The notes under the pieces were generated by a model that was not told the origin of the DNA, ran no database searches, and saw only the letters and a program-made list of their open reading frames with translations. A DNA stretch of 64,000 nucleotides from contig KL647322.1 in assembly GCA_000727475.1 (NCBI GenBank), forward strand, positions 465,834 through 529,833, in the 5' to 3' direction. The stretch is from Sarcocystis neurona (Eukaryota; Apicomplexa; Conoidasida; Eucoccidiorida; Sarcocystidae). Positions 27,005-38,693 of this stretch are shown piece by piece (the stretch's first letter is position 1; each line of letters begins with the position of its first letter). Both the position numbers and the translations under genes were made by a program.

Positions 27005-29347
27005 GCAGCCATCAAACTGCTTTCCACCCTTTTTGTGCGCCGCCGCAATCTATGTGGCGCTACCGTTCTCTCTCTGTTTTTCTCACTGTACAGGTGTTTG
27101 CTCTGTATATGTATGTGTAGGGAATTACCAACGTACATGTGTTAGACGTACACGTGTATTTGTCTGTATATCTATGTAGAAACGTGTACTTCAAGTTACG
27201 TCTCCTCCTTGTGCCACACGCTGCCGTGTGAGTGGATATCTCGACGACGATAACCTGAGCACGGCGCGCGCCGTTAGTATCTATGGATATATGTTTATAT
27301 ACACGTGTGTGTACATACGTGTATGCGTATTATATATTTGGGTGTTCAGCTGGAGGCACACGTGTACGCATTTTCTGACGCATACGAAAGTATAGATATC
27401 CCTGGAAATCGCAGACACGGGTGGAAGGAAGGGAGCTGAGGCGTCGTTTCGTGAATTTGTAGCGAACGCGTCATTGCATGTGTGGCTTGCGTTGAACGTG
27501 TACAATCTAGTACGTGTGTATCTACGTGCAGCCCTAGACTCAACATGTGTGCTTAGATAGATAGAGAGGGAGAGGTAGGTATAAGTGTGTACACGTAGAT
27601 TCCGTGTGGAAAAGGAAGTTTTTCTGTCCTGCTGTCTTTCCGTTTGATTGCCCGTACACCAAGTATACACGTATTGCGTGTGCGCTAAGAAGTGTACATA
27701 GACGCCCCCGAGTCTCCGAACAAGTGCATGAAGATGTGGGCGCACGAGGCAAGTTCATGCGAATACGTCTGTTAACTAATACCCAGGAAGGAGTGAGACA
27801 CTTGCGAGTCTCTCTCCCTCATATATGTATATATATACATATATGCAAGAGGGGGAGCGCATCTTACGTGTTAGTGTGGACGCATGTGTATCCTCGCGTC
27901 GTGCAAAGCGAAGAGAGGCATTCACGCGCATCGGACACTCTTCTGTGTGCGTATTCGTGAACAACACCGATTTTGTATTGTGAACACGCTGGCGGACGCA
28001 CAAGAAAGACGAAGATGATGGAAAGCGATATGCTGATATTTATCCTCTGGTATAGAGGGGACACCTCGTACGTCGTCGGAACTCTGGTGGTACTCCGCCG
28101 GAACGTGGAGAGATACGCGAGAGTGGCGAAGTTGTAGTATCGAAGTATGTATTTATCTGTACACCGTGACGGACACCTAGGTAGATGTATGTATATGTAC
28201 AACGTGAAACGGTAGATGAAATTTTTACATCTTTGTTTGGTCACGGCTTACCCTTTGCACTTCGTTGCAACGTCCCTGTCCCCCTGCTTCCCCCAGTCAA
28301 AATAGACAACTTTTGTGTACGCAGCAGCAGCAGCAGCCCTGCAGCGTACCCTGCGTGACCGATCATAAATCCCTGCAGAGGATCAGTATACCGACTGTGG
28401 AGCGGTCGCAGATTTGTCGTCTGTATGTGCTGCACGTACACTGAAATAGAATAGACGATATAGCCTACACACACTATATGCACAATATGTGCTGCTCATA
28501 CACTGAAATAGAATATACGATGTAGCCTACACACACTATACCTGTGTCTATTTATGTATAATGTAGCTAGGGCATATTTTCAAATTGAATACATTTTTCG
28601 AGCTTCTGTTTACACACATACATTAATATGGTTCCATATGTTTATGTATGTACACATGACAACCGCTACCGCTCACCGTCACGTCGCCTGCCCTCATGCC
28701 GGTGTTAATTCTTGTAGTACCGTCATGTTTGTCATTATCCACCAATAGTGTTGTGGCTTTCACTGCCGTGTCGCTGTACACCTACCCCAAGTCTTTCAAA
28801 TTGCTCCTGTAGAAACAGGGGTGCGAGTCGTTTGACTTCAAAATCGTCTGCCCAGTAGCAGCCGTTTGTTGCCACTTTTGAAGCAGATTACCACACTTCT
28901 GCAGTTTCTCTATAAACGTTTGATATAATTAATATCAGTTCCTTCCCTCCTTTGCCACGCACTACACACTCGTAATGTACTCAAGTCGATCTATTGCAGC
29001 ACTGTTTCACGGTTTTATTTATCTTCTGAAATGTGAAATCAAGCCCCGCCTTGCCATGAAAGCTCGGTGCGAGTCCCTACCCCTTGTTCGCACACAAGTG
29101 TGGCCCCACCGAAGTACACGTGTGATGTAGTTCATTGAAACCACACGCCTCTCATCTCTTAAGTACTTACTCTGTGCAGCAGCTGGCCTGCGTCCGTGCA
29201 TCTTTACTGAACTTCGCTCCTCGAGAAGTTATCACGTTCTTCATTTTATTGTTTCTTTCTGCGTATCGTCTTTCTTCTCCGCTGCTGCATCGTGAGGCTG
29301 TACTCTCTCTTAGTCTCGAATGGCGAAGTTTTCATCTGCCTTTCCCA
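27005..29347. other. Intergenic region between convergent UTP7 and ClpB
   Basis: This region holds the 3' flank of UTP7 (plus) and of ClpB (minus). TA/TGTA tracts fade out by about 28.2 kb, and a last short CAG run lies at 28322-28337. A 62-bp tandem duplication is listed separately. I see no convincing gene. Confidence 0.6.
28425..28540. repeat. 62-bp tandem duplication
   Basis: Two copies start ATGTGCTGC (28425 and 28487), share CACTGAAATAGAATA and AGCCTACACACACTATA, and differ at a handful of bases. Confidence 0.8.
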
Positions 29348-32300
29348 CTACGCAGCAGCTGTCACGCAGAGCTGCATATCCTCTGGTATTTTCTGGTCGC
29401 TAAGCAGGCGGGCGCCTTGCAATGGCTTTTCTTCAGCCGTCAGCGCCTGTACCCGGGATCCACTGGGAATATTCCCCGCTAGCAGCAATCGTGCGAGTGG
29501 TGTTTCCAGCGTCTGCTGCAGTGCTCGTCTTAGAGGTCGTGCTCCGAAAAGGGCGTCATACGCATGCCTAACGATATTTATTTTAGCAGCTGTAGACACA
29601 TCGAGACGGATGCGCCTATCGTCGAGTCGCTTCTGCAGCTTCTCCAGCTCTAACTTGAATATACCCAGCAGGTCGCTTTCAGACAGGGGGTTGAACACAA
29701 CGAATTCATCGATGCGGTTCACTAGTTCTGGACGCAGGTTGCGCTTCACCATCTGCATCAACTCTTCTTTTACAGATGTTCGATGGCCACTGCCGCTGCT
29801 GCCGTCCGCTGCTCTTATTTCACCAGCGGAATTTCTCGCGTGCAGCAGCAGCAAGTCGCTGCCCATGTTTGAGGTGAACGTGATGATGCAGTTGCGGAAG
29901 CTGACTGTGTTGCCGTGACCGTCTGTGAGGATGCCGTCTTCAAGAATCTGTAGAAACACGTTGAATACTTCAGGATGCGCTTTCTCCATCTCATCGAATA
30001 GTACTACAGAATAAGGTTTACGCCGCACAGCCTCTGTCAGCTGCCCGCCTCGCTCAAAGCCCACGTAGCCGGGCGGCGCTCCGATCAAACGCGCAGTCGA
30101 GTGCCTCTCCATATATTCAGACATATCAAATCGTATCAATGCGTCCTCTGTATCGAACAGCTGACACGCGAGAGCTTTACACAGCTCTGTTTTTCCGACT
30201 CCTGTAGGCCCCAGAAACATCAACGAAGCGATAGGTCTCTTGGGGTCGCACAAGCCAGCCCGCGATCGCTGCACAGCTTCTGCAACTGCCCGCACGCCTT
30301 CATCCTGCGCAAGAACACGTGACTTTAGTTGTTCTTCTAATGCAAGAAGTTTCTCTTTTTCACCTTCTACAAGGCGGCTGACGGGTATACCTGTCCAAGC
30401 CCCTACTACTTGTGCCACGTCTTCAGCATTTACCGTGTCTCTGAGCAAACGGCATGCACAGGTCTCTTCTCGATTCAGTTCCGCCTCTAACTTGGCCAGT
30501 TTCAGCGTAAGCTCGGGAATTTTTCCGTAGCGAATTTGCGCCGCTTTATTCAAATTATACTCTCGCTCTGCCTTCTGTTGTTCAAGCTTTGCTTCATCTA
30601 TCTCTTGTTTTAAGTCATTCACACGTGCGATTTCCCGTCGCTCTTGCTCCCATATTGCGTTAAGACGCGACTGTTCTTCCTTTAGATCGGCCATCTTCTT
30701 CTCTAAGTGCTGCAGCCGCTGCTGCTCCGCTGTCCCCTGCCCACTCTTGGTTGTATCAGACGTCAACGATATCTTCTCCATCTCCAACTGCATCAACTTC
30801 CGATCCACTTCGTCTAGTCGTCCGGGCTTCGACGTCACTTCGATTTTCAGTTTCGACGCGGCTTCGTCAATGAGATCAATCGCTTTATCGGGTAAGTAAC
30901 GCTCTTGAAAGAAAAAAGAACAGAGGCGAGGGCATGGGCACGAAAGCATGAGCATTCGCGTAGAAGCACGAACGGACACAAGCGCATATATATTTTCATG
31001 TATGTGGGTGTACTTAGGTGTGTGAATCGGCTCGCAAACACGTACAGTACAGACATCTTTATGTTCAAACGTTTCTACGCATGTGCCTAGGTGCGTATAC
31101 ATGTAAATGAATGTATGCCCAGCTGCTGCCGGAATCCGCATGAAAGTAGGCGATGCGCAGGATGGCGAAACGCATGCGACACGTCGTTTGCTCAGGAGGA
31201 CCCCCATAACAAAAACAGGTAGAGTCAAAGGCTGCTACATACCGTTCAAGTACACACTTGTCTCACATACAGTGGGACTTGTCCCCTTTCCAGATAAACC
31301 TGCATATATATGTATACATATGCAGACGTAAACGTGCACAACCGTTGTAAAGGAATATTTCTGAAGTATACGCACGGAGCACAGCCACCAGGTACGCAAC
31401 GTGCACAACCGTTATAAAGGAATATTTCTGAAGTATACGCACGGAGCACAGCCACCAGGTACGCAGCGGATCACATGCAGTGCCGAGATGGATAACGTAG
31501 TCATCACGGCTGCGACGACGATGCCACGTATGAGATGCGAGTTTGCATGCCCTGCACGTTCACTCGGGTGAGTGCGTACAGAACACTGAAGAAGTAGACG
31601 TAGAAGGAACTGCTTTAGTCCACTGTGAATGTCAACGGAAGGACAGTGGTCCCACTGGAGAGGAAGGGGTGCATCTCCGCCTCAGTAGCAGTTCTCCTGT
31701 ATATATTTTATGTGGGCACAGGGGTGGCGACGTGCGTGCGTGCACTCTCCACACAGAAGTGTGTGTACACATGTGGAACAAACTTCTTGCGTTAGAGATG
31801 TTCCATGCTGCACCAACTCCAACTGCATAGTTCAAGCACTCTCTTCACGGTAGTGCTGCTGTACGCTTGTGTGAAAAGAAAAGTGTCGACGTACAGAAAG
31901 TGCCGGCAACCGGAAAGGTGGACTGCGGAAAGAAGAGAACATACGCGCTAGGCGACTACTGGAACGACAAACAGGAATCCACTGAAGTATTCAGCTACTC
32001 AGTAGCAGCAGTGTGCGGATGGTGAAATGTCACACAATGACTGAAAGATGTGCTCGGGGTTCCCTGCGACATGTTTGTCCTGCAGGATGTTGTGTATTAG
32101 AACAGACGTAGGAGTTGTCAACTGTCACGCTGTGTAGGAGTGTTGTGAAAGAGCATCTACATGTGTAACGCCGGGTGAACGGGTGCTCGCTTACATCCGC
32201 CGCGCCCTATATCTAGGAAGTGCCGACGAAGCGCTGCACTACAGGGTGGTTCAGTGCTTTGAGCGCATCTAGGTATTACGCGGTCTGACAAGTCCGTCGA

Positions 32301-34345
32301 CAGACTGGCGCAGTCCGTACGAAGATCACGTAGCAGACGCAGTTGATTGAAAGGAAGTGTTTCTTCCGTATCATGCTTTTCGTATTTGGGAAGACGGAGC
32401 GTGCGCTTCTACGATTACAGCGAAGTAAGTGATCTTATCAGTGTCTCCAGGGCAACCTTTGTTTCGCTCTCCGCTGACTCTGTGTGCGAAGGCGTCCGGT
32501 CCAGGAACGATGGAAAACCTGAGCAGCCGCCTACGAGGTATTTAAGTTATTCTCGTGAGGAGTCCGTGTCTAGAAAATACCCCTAAGGCTTGTCGTGGGG
32601 CTTAAACGAAACAATTTTCCAGTAACCTCAAATTGGGGGAATGGCAGGCGAAGAATAAATCCCTGCTTGTTACCTTGTATGTACCGGTGAGAGAGATTGC
32701 AAGCCGCGACGAGAGCAGAATCGCGGATGTTGACACCGTGGTGCATTTCGTATCTCTCTTTGAGTCCTCTTAAAATGGCAATCGCATCCTCCATGGACGG
32801 CTCCTCTATGAGCACTACTTGAAATCTTCGTTGAAGCGCCTTGTCTTTCTCTATGTACTTCCTGTATTCTTCCATCGTCGTAGCCCCGATACATCGTAGT
32901 TCGCCTCGTGCCAGCATTGGCTTTAGAATATTTCCTGCGTCCATGCCGCCCTCCCCTGCAGCGCCAGCCCCGACGACCATGTGAATTTCATCTATGAAGA
33001 TAATGGTTTGTCCTGCACTTTCTTGCACTTCTTTAATCACTGCCTTCAGCCTCTCTTCAAACTCCCCGCGCATTTTTGCGCCTGCCAAGAGAGCACCAAG
33101 ATCTAGAGAGAAGACCTGCCTTCCTGCAAGTGTATCAGGAACGTCACCTGAAACGATGCGCTGCGACAGACCTTCTGCTATCGCTGTCTTCCCTACACCA
33201 GGATCACCCAGTATGATGGGATTATTTTTGGTCCTCCTACTCAAAATCTGGATAACGCGCCTTATCTCACTGTCCCGGCCAATAACGGGGTCGAGTTCGT
33301 TTGCCGCTGCTGCTGCCGTAAGATCTCTGCCATACCGCTTTAGCGCCTCGTACGAGTTTTCGGGCGTCTTCGTGTTCACTCGACGAGTTCCGCGAATAGT
33401 TTTAATTGCTGTGCGAATATTTTCAGCTGTCAAGCCCGCCTGTCGCAGGTGATTCACGAGAAAGCGAGAATCGTTGTCGGCCAAAGCTGCCGCTATGTGC
33501 TCGATGGAAATGTAGTCATCATGCCAAAGAATTCGCAAATTCGCCGCCGCACTCAGGACTTTTTTAAGGATCGGACCCATAGAACGAGTATGGCCCCCAC
33601 CCGTTACTGTTGGCTCCTCTCTGATGCGCTGCATAAGATCGGCTCGAAGTTTCGCAACTTCAACACCCCCTTGTTTCAGGATGCGTGTAAAAAGACCATC
33701 GTCTCCTTGGTTGAGCAAAGCCAAGATTAATAATTCCGTTTCCAGGCAAGGAGGGTTGTACTTTTCAGACAAATACACCATACCTGCTAGCGCCTCCAGT
33801 GCCTTGTCGGTGTAATCTTCGCCGCTCAGAGAGAACGATGATGCGCTCGGAGACGTTGAAAAGGAAGAGTTCTGCGTCCACAGCGCCCAAAATGTCGCCA
33901 CAGCTCTCCCGCTGGGACACCGCATGAATAAATATTCTGCAGACGCTCTGGCTGGGAAAGTCGCATAGGGGCAGTTTACAGTTGCAGGGGAAGCCTTGAT
34001 CGAGGACGGTGCTGAAGGGCATCTGCCAGTACCGCGTGGACCTGGGGGGGAGGGTCTCTCCAGAGAGTCCGGCTGCCATAAGATGGTTGAGTGTAAAGAA
34101 TTTTCGCCCATAACACCGCTGCTAGGCAACAGTCGGAAGAACCCGCCTTCTACAATTGAGCACTTCACAGGTTGGGTTCTGCATTTCTCAAGTACTGCAG
34201 ACTTCTGTAGTTGACCTCGACGACCCACAACGATGCGCGTAACCAGCAACCGCGGTGTGCGTACAACGCACCACATTTTGCTGGCAAACGAGTTTGCCCT
34301 TGTCTTCAACAACAGTGTCATTGAGGAGGGCCGCTTCATCCGCAC
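29348..34345 (-). CDS. ClpB: ClpB/Hsp100-type AAA+ disaggregase, two exons, probably organellar
   Basis: ClpB chaperones extract and refold aggregated proteins using ATP, with Hsp70. Exons are 32674-34345 and 29348-30903 (minus), joined in phase 1 to read [21 protein letters not shown] across a 1,770-bp intron; 1,075 aa from the first ATG. Domains in order: a leader of about 175 aa; a complete Clp N domain (about 178-320, [19 protein letters not shown]); NBD1 with Walker [15 protein letters not shown] and Walker B IIFIDEIH; the ClpB-specific coiled-coil middle domain; NBD2 with Walker [15 protein letters not shown], the Walker B region [16 protein letters not shown] and sensor TFTSNMGS; then a C-terminal small domain. 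The middle domain argues for ClpB, not ClpC. Residue 24 (ATG at 34276) is an alternative start giving an Arg-rich [20 protein letters not shown] presequence. The long leader suggests mitochondrial or apicoplast import, as for apicomplexan ClpB1; the compartment is inferred. Confidence 0.93.
31331..31464. repeat. 67-bp tandem duplication in the ClpB intron
   Basis: Two copies (31331 and 31398) start AACGTGCACAACCGTT and end ACCAGGTACGC. They are almost identical. They lie in the single ClpB intron (30904-32673) and encode nothing recognisable. Confidence 0.9.
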
Positions 34346-37300
34346 GCGGCCGAGTCACGTGCGCCTCCACACACACGCTTGCATCAACCGAAGGACCGAG
34401 ATGCAAGAGGAGAAAGAGACCAACGAAAAGCGCGTGTGTGCGTTTGCTGCCTACGCAAAGTATGCTGCTGGTGTGCTCTTGTTCTGAGGTGTCTCGTGCG
34501 CGAGGGTGGCCTCGGCGTTGAACGCCCTGCGAAAGGTCACGTGTGTAATGTTGCCCGTGTACATGTGGGTATAGGTCTGCTCACGCTCTACGGATACTTG
34601 TAAAAAAGGACACCAAGGTTGTGACCACGAGTCTGTGCTGTGGAAGACTCCGTACCCCGCTTAGCATACTTTTGTGGTCTCGACTGGTAGGAAAAGTGGA
34701 AATACTAAATTCGTGGGTGGACTACTGTTATTTGAGTGGTAGAGATTGAACTTCTAGTATTGTTAGCACGCCATGAAGGGTGGCCGTCACGAAGAAAGCC
34801 TGCGAAGCAGCGGATGCTTTTCCCCCCTCCACTGATCAGCTGGCTAGCCGTTACTCGCACTCTGAAGGACAATGCAGCAGCTCCTGTCACGAGGGGGGCT
34901 GCCAAACCGGCAGGTGCGGCACGCCGTAAAACCAGTCTTAATGCCGTCCTAAGCAGTACAAGTGCTTATATATCCGAAAAGTTGTGATTTACTTTGCAAG
35001 CCGAAACGTCCCCCCAATGGTATTTGCCTGCCATGTACGGCAGAATAGGAAAACGGAGAATCTTACACGACTCCGGGCGGCAAGTAGCCAGGACGAGGCA
35101 TGCGCGATTGATTCGTTGTGCATACACATCGACAGCTCTGACGGTGACTGGGCTGCACGATAATATGCAGGGGTGTTGCTGGCCCATTGGATTTTTCTGC
35201 TAAATATAGTGTGTAGGGATTTTTCTTACGTCCAAGGTCTTTTCGGTAGCCGTCCCCATGAGGGATATTGCACGTCCTGTTCCCCGAAACTAACTTGCAG
35301 CTCCTTTTTACCCCCCCCTGAAACGCGAAATAGTCCTTCGAGTCCGATACTTTCTGCACAGCCGAGTCCGATGTAGCAAATGGCCTTTACACAGAAAATC
35401 TTCTGTCTTCACTGCATGTACGTTGTAGACCGCTAGAGCGCCAGTGTACGTGGGAAACCAGTAGTAGAGAGGTCACAGGCACACGCTGGTCACCACCCGT
35501 GGAGATGCCACCCTGCGTATTAGTGCCCAGCGCAACCGCAGGTGATTGTTCCACGAAACAGGAATAAAAGATACGATCGACACAGGCTGGCACCCACGGT
35601 ACGTGTAGATCTCACCGACTCTATTAATGCCCAGCGTCCCTTAAAATGTTTGTTGCGTGAACACCAGCTGCAAGATAGCTGACGGGATCCGAACACGTTA
35701 TCCTTTTTGAGTCAGAGCTCGCGTGGAGAGTGAAGCCGAAGTTCCTCGTAGGCCGCGGTTTGCTCCATAATGACACCTGATGTATCCACGGGTTTTTCTG
35801 TCCATCCAAACAGCGATCACGTCAGCTCTACTATGGTGAATGGCGAAATCGTTGTGCATACGGGAACCGAAATTAAAACGCTCGGTAGTCAGAACGTTCT
35901 GTAGCCACGATGAGCGTACGTGTGCTGGTACGATTCACTTTACTGACTACTCCTTTCCCACGGCGTTTGAATCGTTGCGAAAGTGCCACCTGTGCCAGAT
36001 CCCCTGCAGAGCAGAAAGGTTCATTTGTAGTAAAGGAGACGTCTTAAACGAGTACTGCCGTACAAGTTCGATGGCGAGTAGTGTCTGCCTCATGAGTGTC
36101 CACATGTATTTCTCGTACACTCATCTGGGCGTCTGCACGAACTGCCATATGCTGATGTGTGTATGTGTGCGTCTCTGTTCGCATATATATATATATATAC
36201 AGGTGCAAAAGCGTATATGTGACGCACGCGTGTATATACGTCACCTTACGTGTGTTACCAAGTCCAGTGGCTCTCTGGAATAAGCGGTAGTGGAGAAGTC
36301 GCAGCTACAGTTGACTGGTATGCACTGTGCTAGTAGGAGTGCAGACCTCTTCTCCCGCCTGACTCGCTCGCACCTGTAAAAATATGCGAACTGCTGAACA
36401 CAAGTGAAGCTCCAGGTCAGAGGCGCAGCGGCCTGGCCTCTTCGTGCAAGCGTATAATCCGCTAGCAGAAAGCGTTTCAGAACAATACGCATGTATGTAC
36501 ATTCCAGAATGTCTTGTCTTGACGTCTCCTTCACTACAAATGAACCTTTCTGCTCTGCAGGGGATCTGACACAGGCGGCACTTTCGCAACGATTCAAACG
36601 CCGTGGAGAAGGAGTTGTCAGTAAGGTGAATCGTACCAGCACAGGCACGCTCATCGTGGCTACAGGACGTTCTAACGCAGGTATAGGGGGACACGCAGGC
36701 AGGTCATTAGGCACATTATTATCTAAAGAGCCCGATAAATCCTGACACTTCAATACTTTTATGTGCGTGTAAATATGTACGAGTCCATCCATATATCCAC
36801 CTCGTATCAGTGTGAGCCGAGGACCCGATACTCACGAGTTGCGGTTTGTGTGCTAGTGCATGCAAAGAAGAAACATGTTGGTATTTACAAATATATTATG
36901 TGTAAACAGAGGAATTGTAAACAGGTAGCTCAATACTTTAGGCTATTGTGCACAGGTACATCTGTACGAAGCCCCCTGTCGCAGACGATATCTGGTAAGC
37001 GCATGCGCTCCCATCTGCGCGAGGATTCCCGTTCAGTGCGGCCTGCGCCCCAGTTCTTCAGAGACCCGCCTAAGGGCTTGTAGTCGACTTCACAGAGCAC
37101 TGTTGGCATTATAGGCGGTAGTGCTCTTCGCTGTCTTGAACGTGCACGTACTCGACGGACACATACATGTATTGTGTCAAAGTGTGTGTATGTACACATT
37201 GATGTGAGTGACATAGATATGTATCATGAATCTATTTATACACGTGTGTTTTGGGCTAAGGCAGATGAGCTGTCTTGCGTAGAATTTCCCGTTGTGCGCT

Positions 37301-37436
37301 CCCCGTGATTCTTTCTTTTCAGCATGATGCAAGTACGTCGACAGTGGCGGTTGACCTCACAGTTGCCTTGTTAGGCTTTACGATCTGCGGGAGAAATTGG
37401 CACCGCGCCCAGTTCACTTCCTTTTATTCCGCAAGC
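34346..37436. other. Intergenic region between divergent ClpB and the small gene
   Basis: This region should hold the ClpB promoter at its left end. No gene is supported: frames are short and mixed. It contains an inverted repeat (listed separately) and a short (TA)n run near 36184-36200. Confidence 0.6.
35891..36674. repeat. Inverted repeat, arms about 153 bp
   Basis: The segment 35891-36043 and the reverse complement of 36521-36674 match at roughly 90 percent by eye. Both contain AGAACGTxCTGTAGCCACGA, TGGTACGATTCAC and CAGATCCCCTGCAGAGCAG. They are separated by about 477 bp. Both arms read a similar Cys-rich frame (CHLCQIPCRAERF against CRLCQIPCRAERF), but neither lies in a credible gene. 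It could be the remnant of a foldback-type element or a local inverted duplication. Confidence 0.85.
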
Positions 37437-38693
37437 ATGTCTCAAAAGGGTGAAAAGACACAGAAATCGCCCTCACAGGCGCACGCCGTGGGAGCCAAAA
37501 TCAACGTCTTTCCACCACAAGACCGGTAAGCGACGGATCAAACCAAATACACATGGTCATATGTGTATATATGAGAAGCGTACTTGCGCAGCAGGTGTGC
37601 GACTAAGGGAGTCATGCATCTGGAATGTGTATATATATATATATATATATACATGTACGCGCACGTACGTACACACACGTGTTCAATACGCGAGTACGCG
37701 GGACAACTCGTAGCATCCTGTGAACATTAGTTCAGTGTACTACGTCTTTGCGTATGTGGATGTGCGCAAGGCGTGTGTATAGGACCCCCTGGAGCCCCTC
37801 TTTCTATACTTGAATACATGATATTTTATATGGAGCAATGCGCGCTAGTAGAATCCTGGCCGCACACGTATAGCGTTGCGTATACGTGGGTGCGTTGCTG
37901 CTGCCATGGCACTTCTAAGGGAAGCAAACGTGGGACGGGATAACTGCTGGTGGTAGGTGATGGTAGGAAAGATTTGCTTGTCTATCGAGTGCCTGTACCC
38001 GTGCACTGTCTCTAGGCAGCTGATCTTCCGTGTACTGAGGTGGTATATGTGTTGCGTTGAAGCTGATACTTCTCTACTGCATTATGGAAGTCACGACGGC
38101 GAAGGCGGTCACACAACACATTCACGGTTATTGCGGTCAGTGGGTTCGTATTGTGGACAGTTAGATTTGTGTCTACGTGGAGACACCGCAGGGGCGTATA
38201 CTGTACATAGGCATCGTACAGAAGTCGTGATTTGCTGCCTTACACAGGTGTGTAGGCGGAGCACGGGTCTGCCGCGCGCGTGTACACGAGTCCACATGTG
38301 CAGTTTTGCGTGTATGCACCAGTATAGCTCAGCTGTGAATACACTTAGTTTCTCTTTTCTGCAATCAGGTGTGAAAAGTTTGTACGCGAAACGGCGCATG
38401 TAGGTGTGAAAGGAAGTAACACGGGGAGGCCTGCGTGTACGTAAGTTATAAACGTGTTTCGCGATACCTTCAGGGCTCCTGAGTCTCCCTACATGGATCC
38501 CGCTACGGGCAAGCTGATTCCAATTGAAGAAAGAGACTGGCGACGCGGTGCCGCTTTGCAGGAGGGACCTGCTGCTGGGACGTTCAGTGCTGGCCCACCG
38601 TGCACTGGCACAGATGGGCGAGATAGTTTGGATCCGAATGAACTGGACTTTTCCATCGAACGAAAAGAAAGTCGCCTGCCTCCGGAGGAATGA
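37437..38693 (+). CDS. Small two-exon hypothetical protein, 102 aa
   Basis: Exon 1 is 37437-37525, beginning MSQKGEKTQKSPSQAHAVGA and ending at a CG|GTAAGC donor. Exon 2 is 38474-38693, after a CTTCAG acceptor, and reads APESPYMDPATGKLIPIEER to a TGA stop. The phase-2 junction is consistent and the joined product is polar with no stop. The intron (37526-38473) carries TA and TG tracts. No domain, signal peptide or membrane segment is visible and I recognise no family. The PxxP and acidic content suggests a small soluble protein. The model rests on splice phase and composition only. Confidence 0.5.

Noticed and set aside
29292..29918. 208-codon plus-strand frame
   Set aside because: It is the antisense shadow of the ClpB C-terminal exon.
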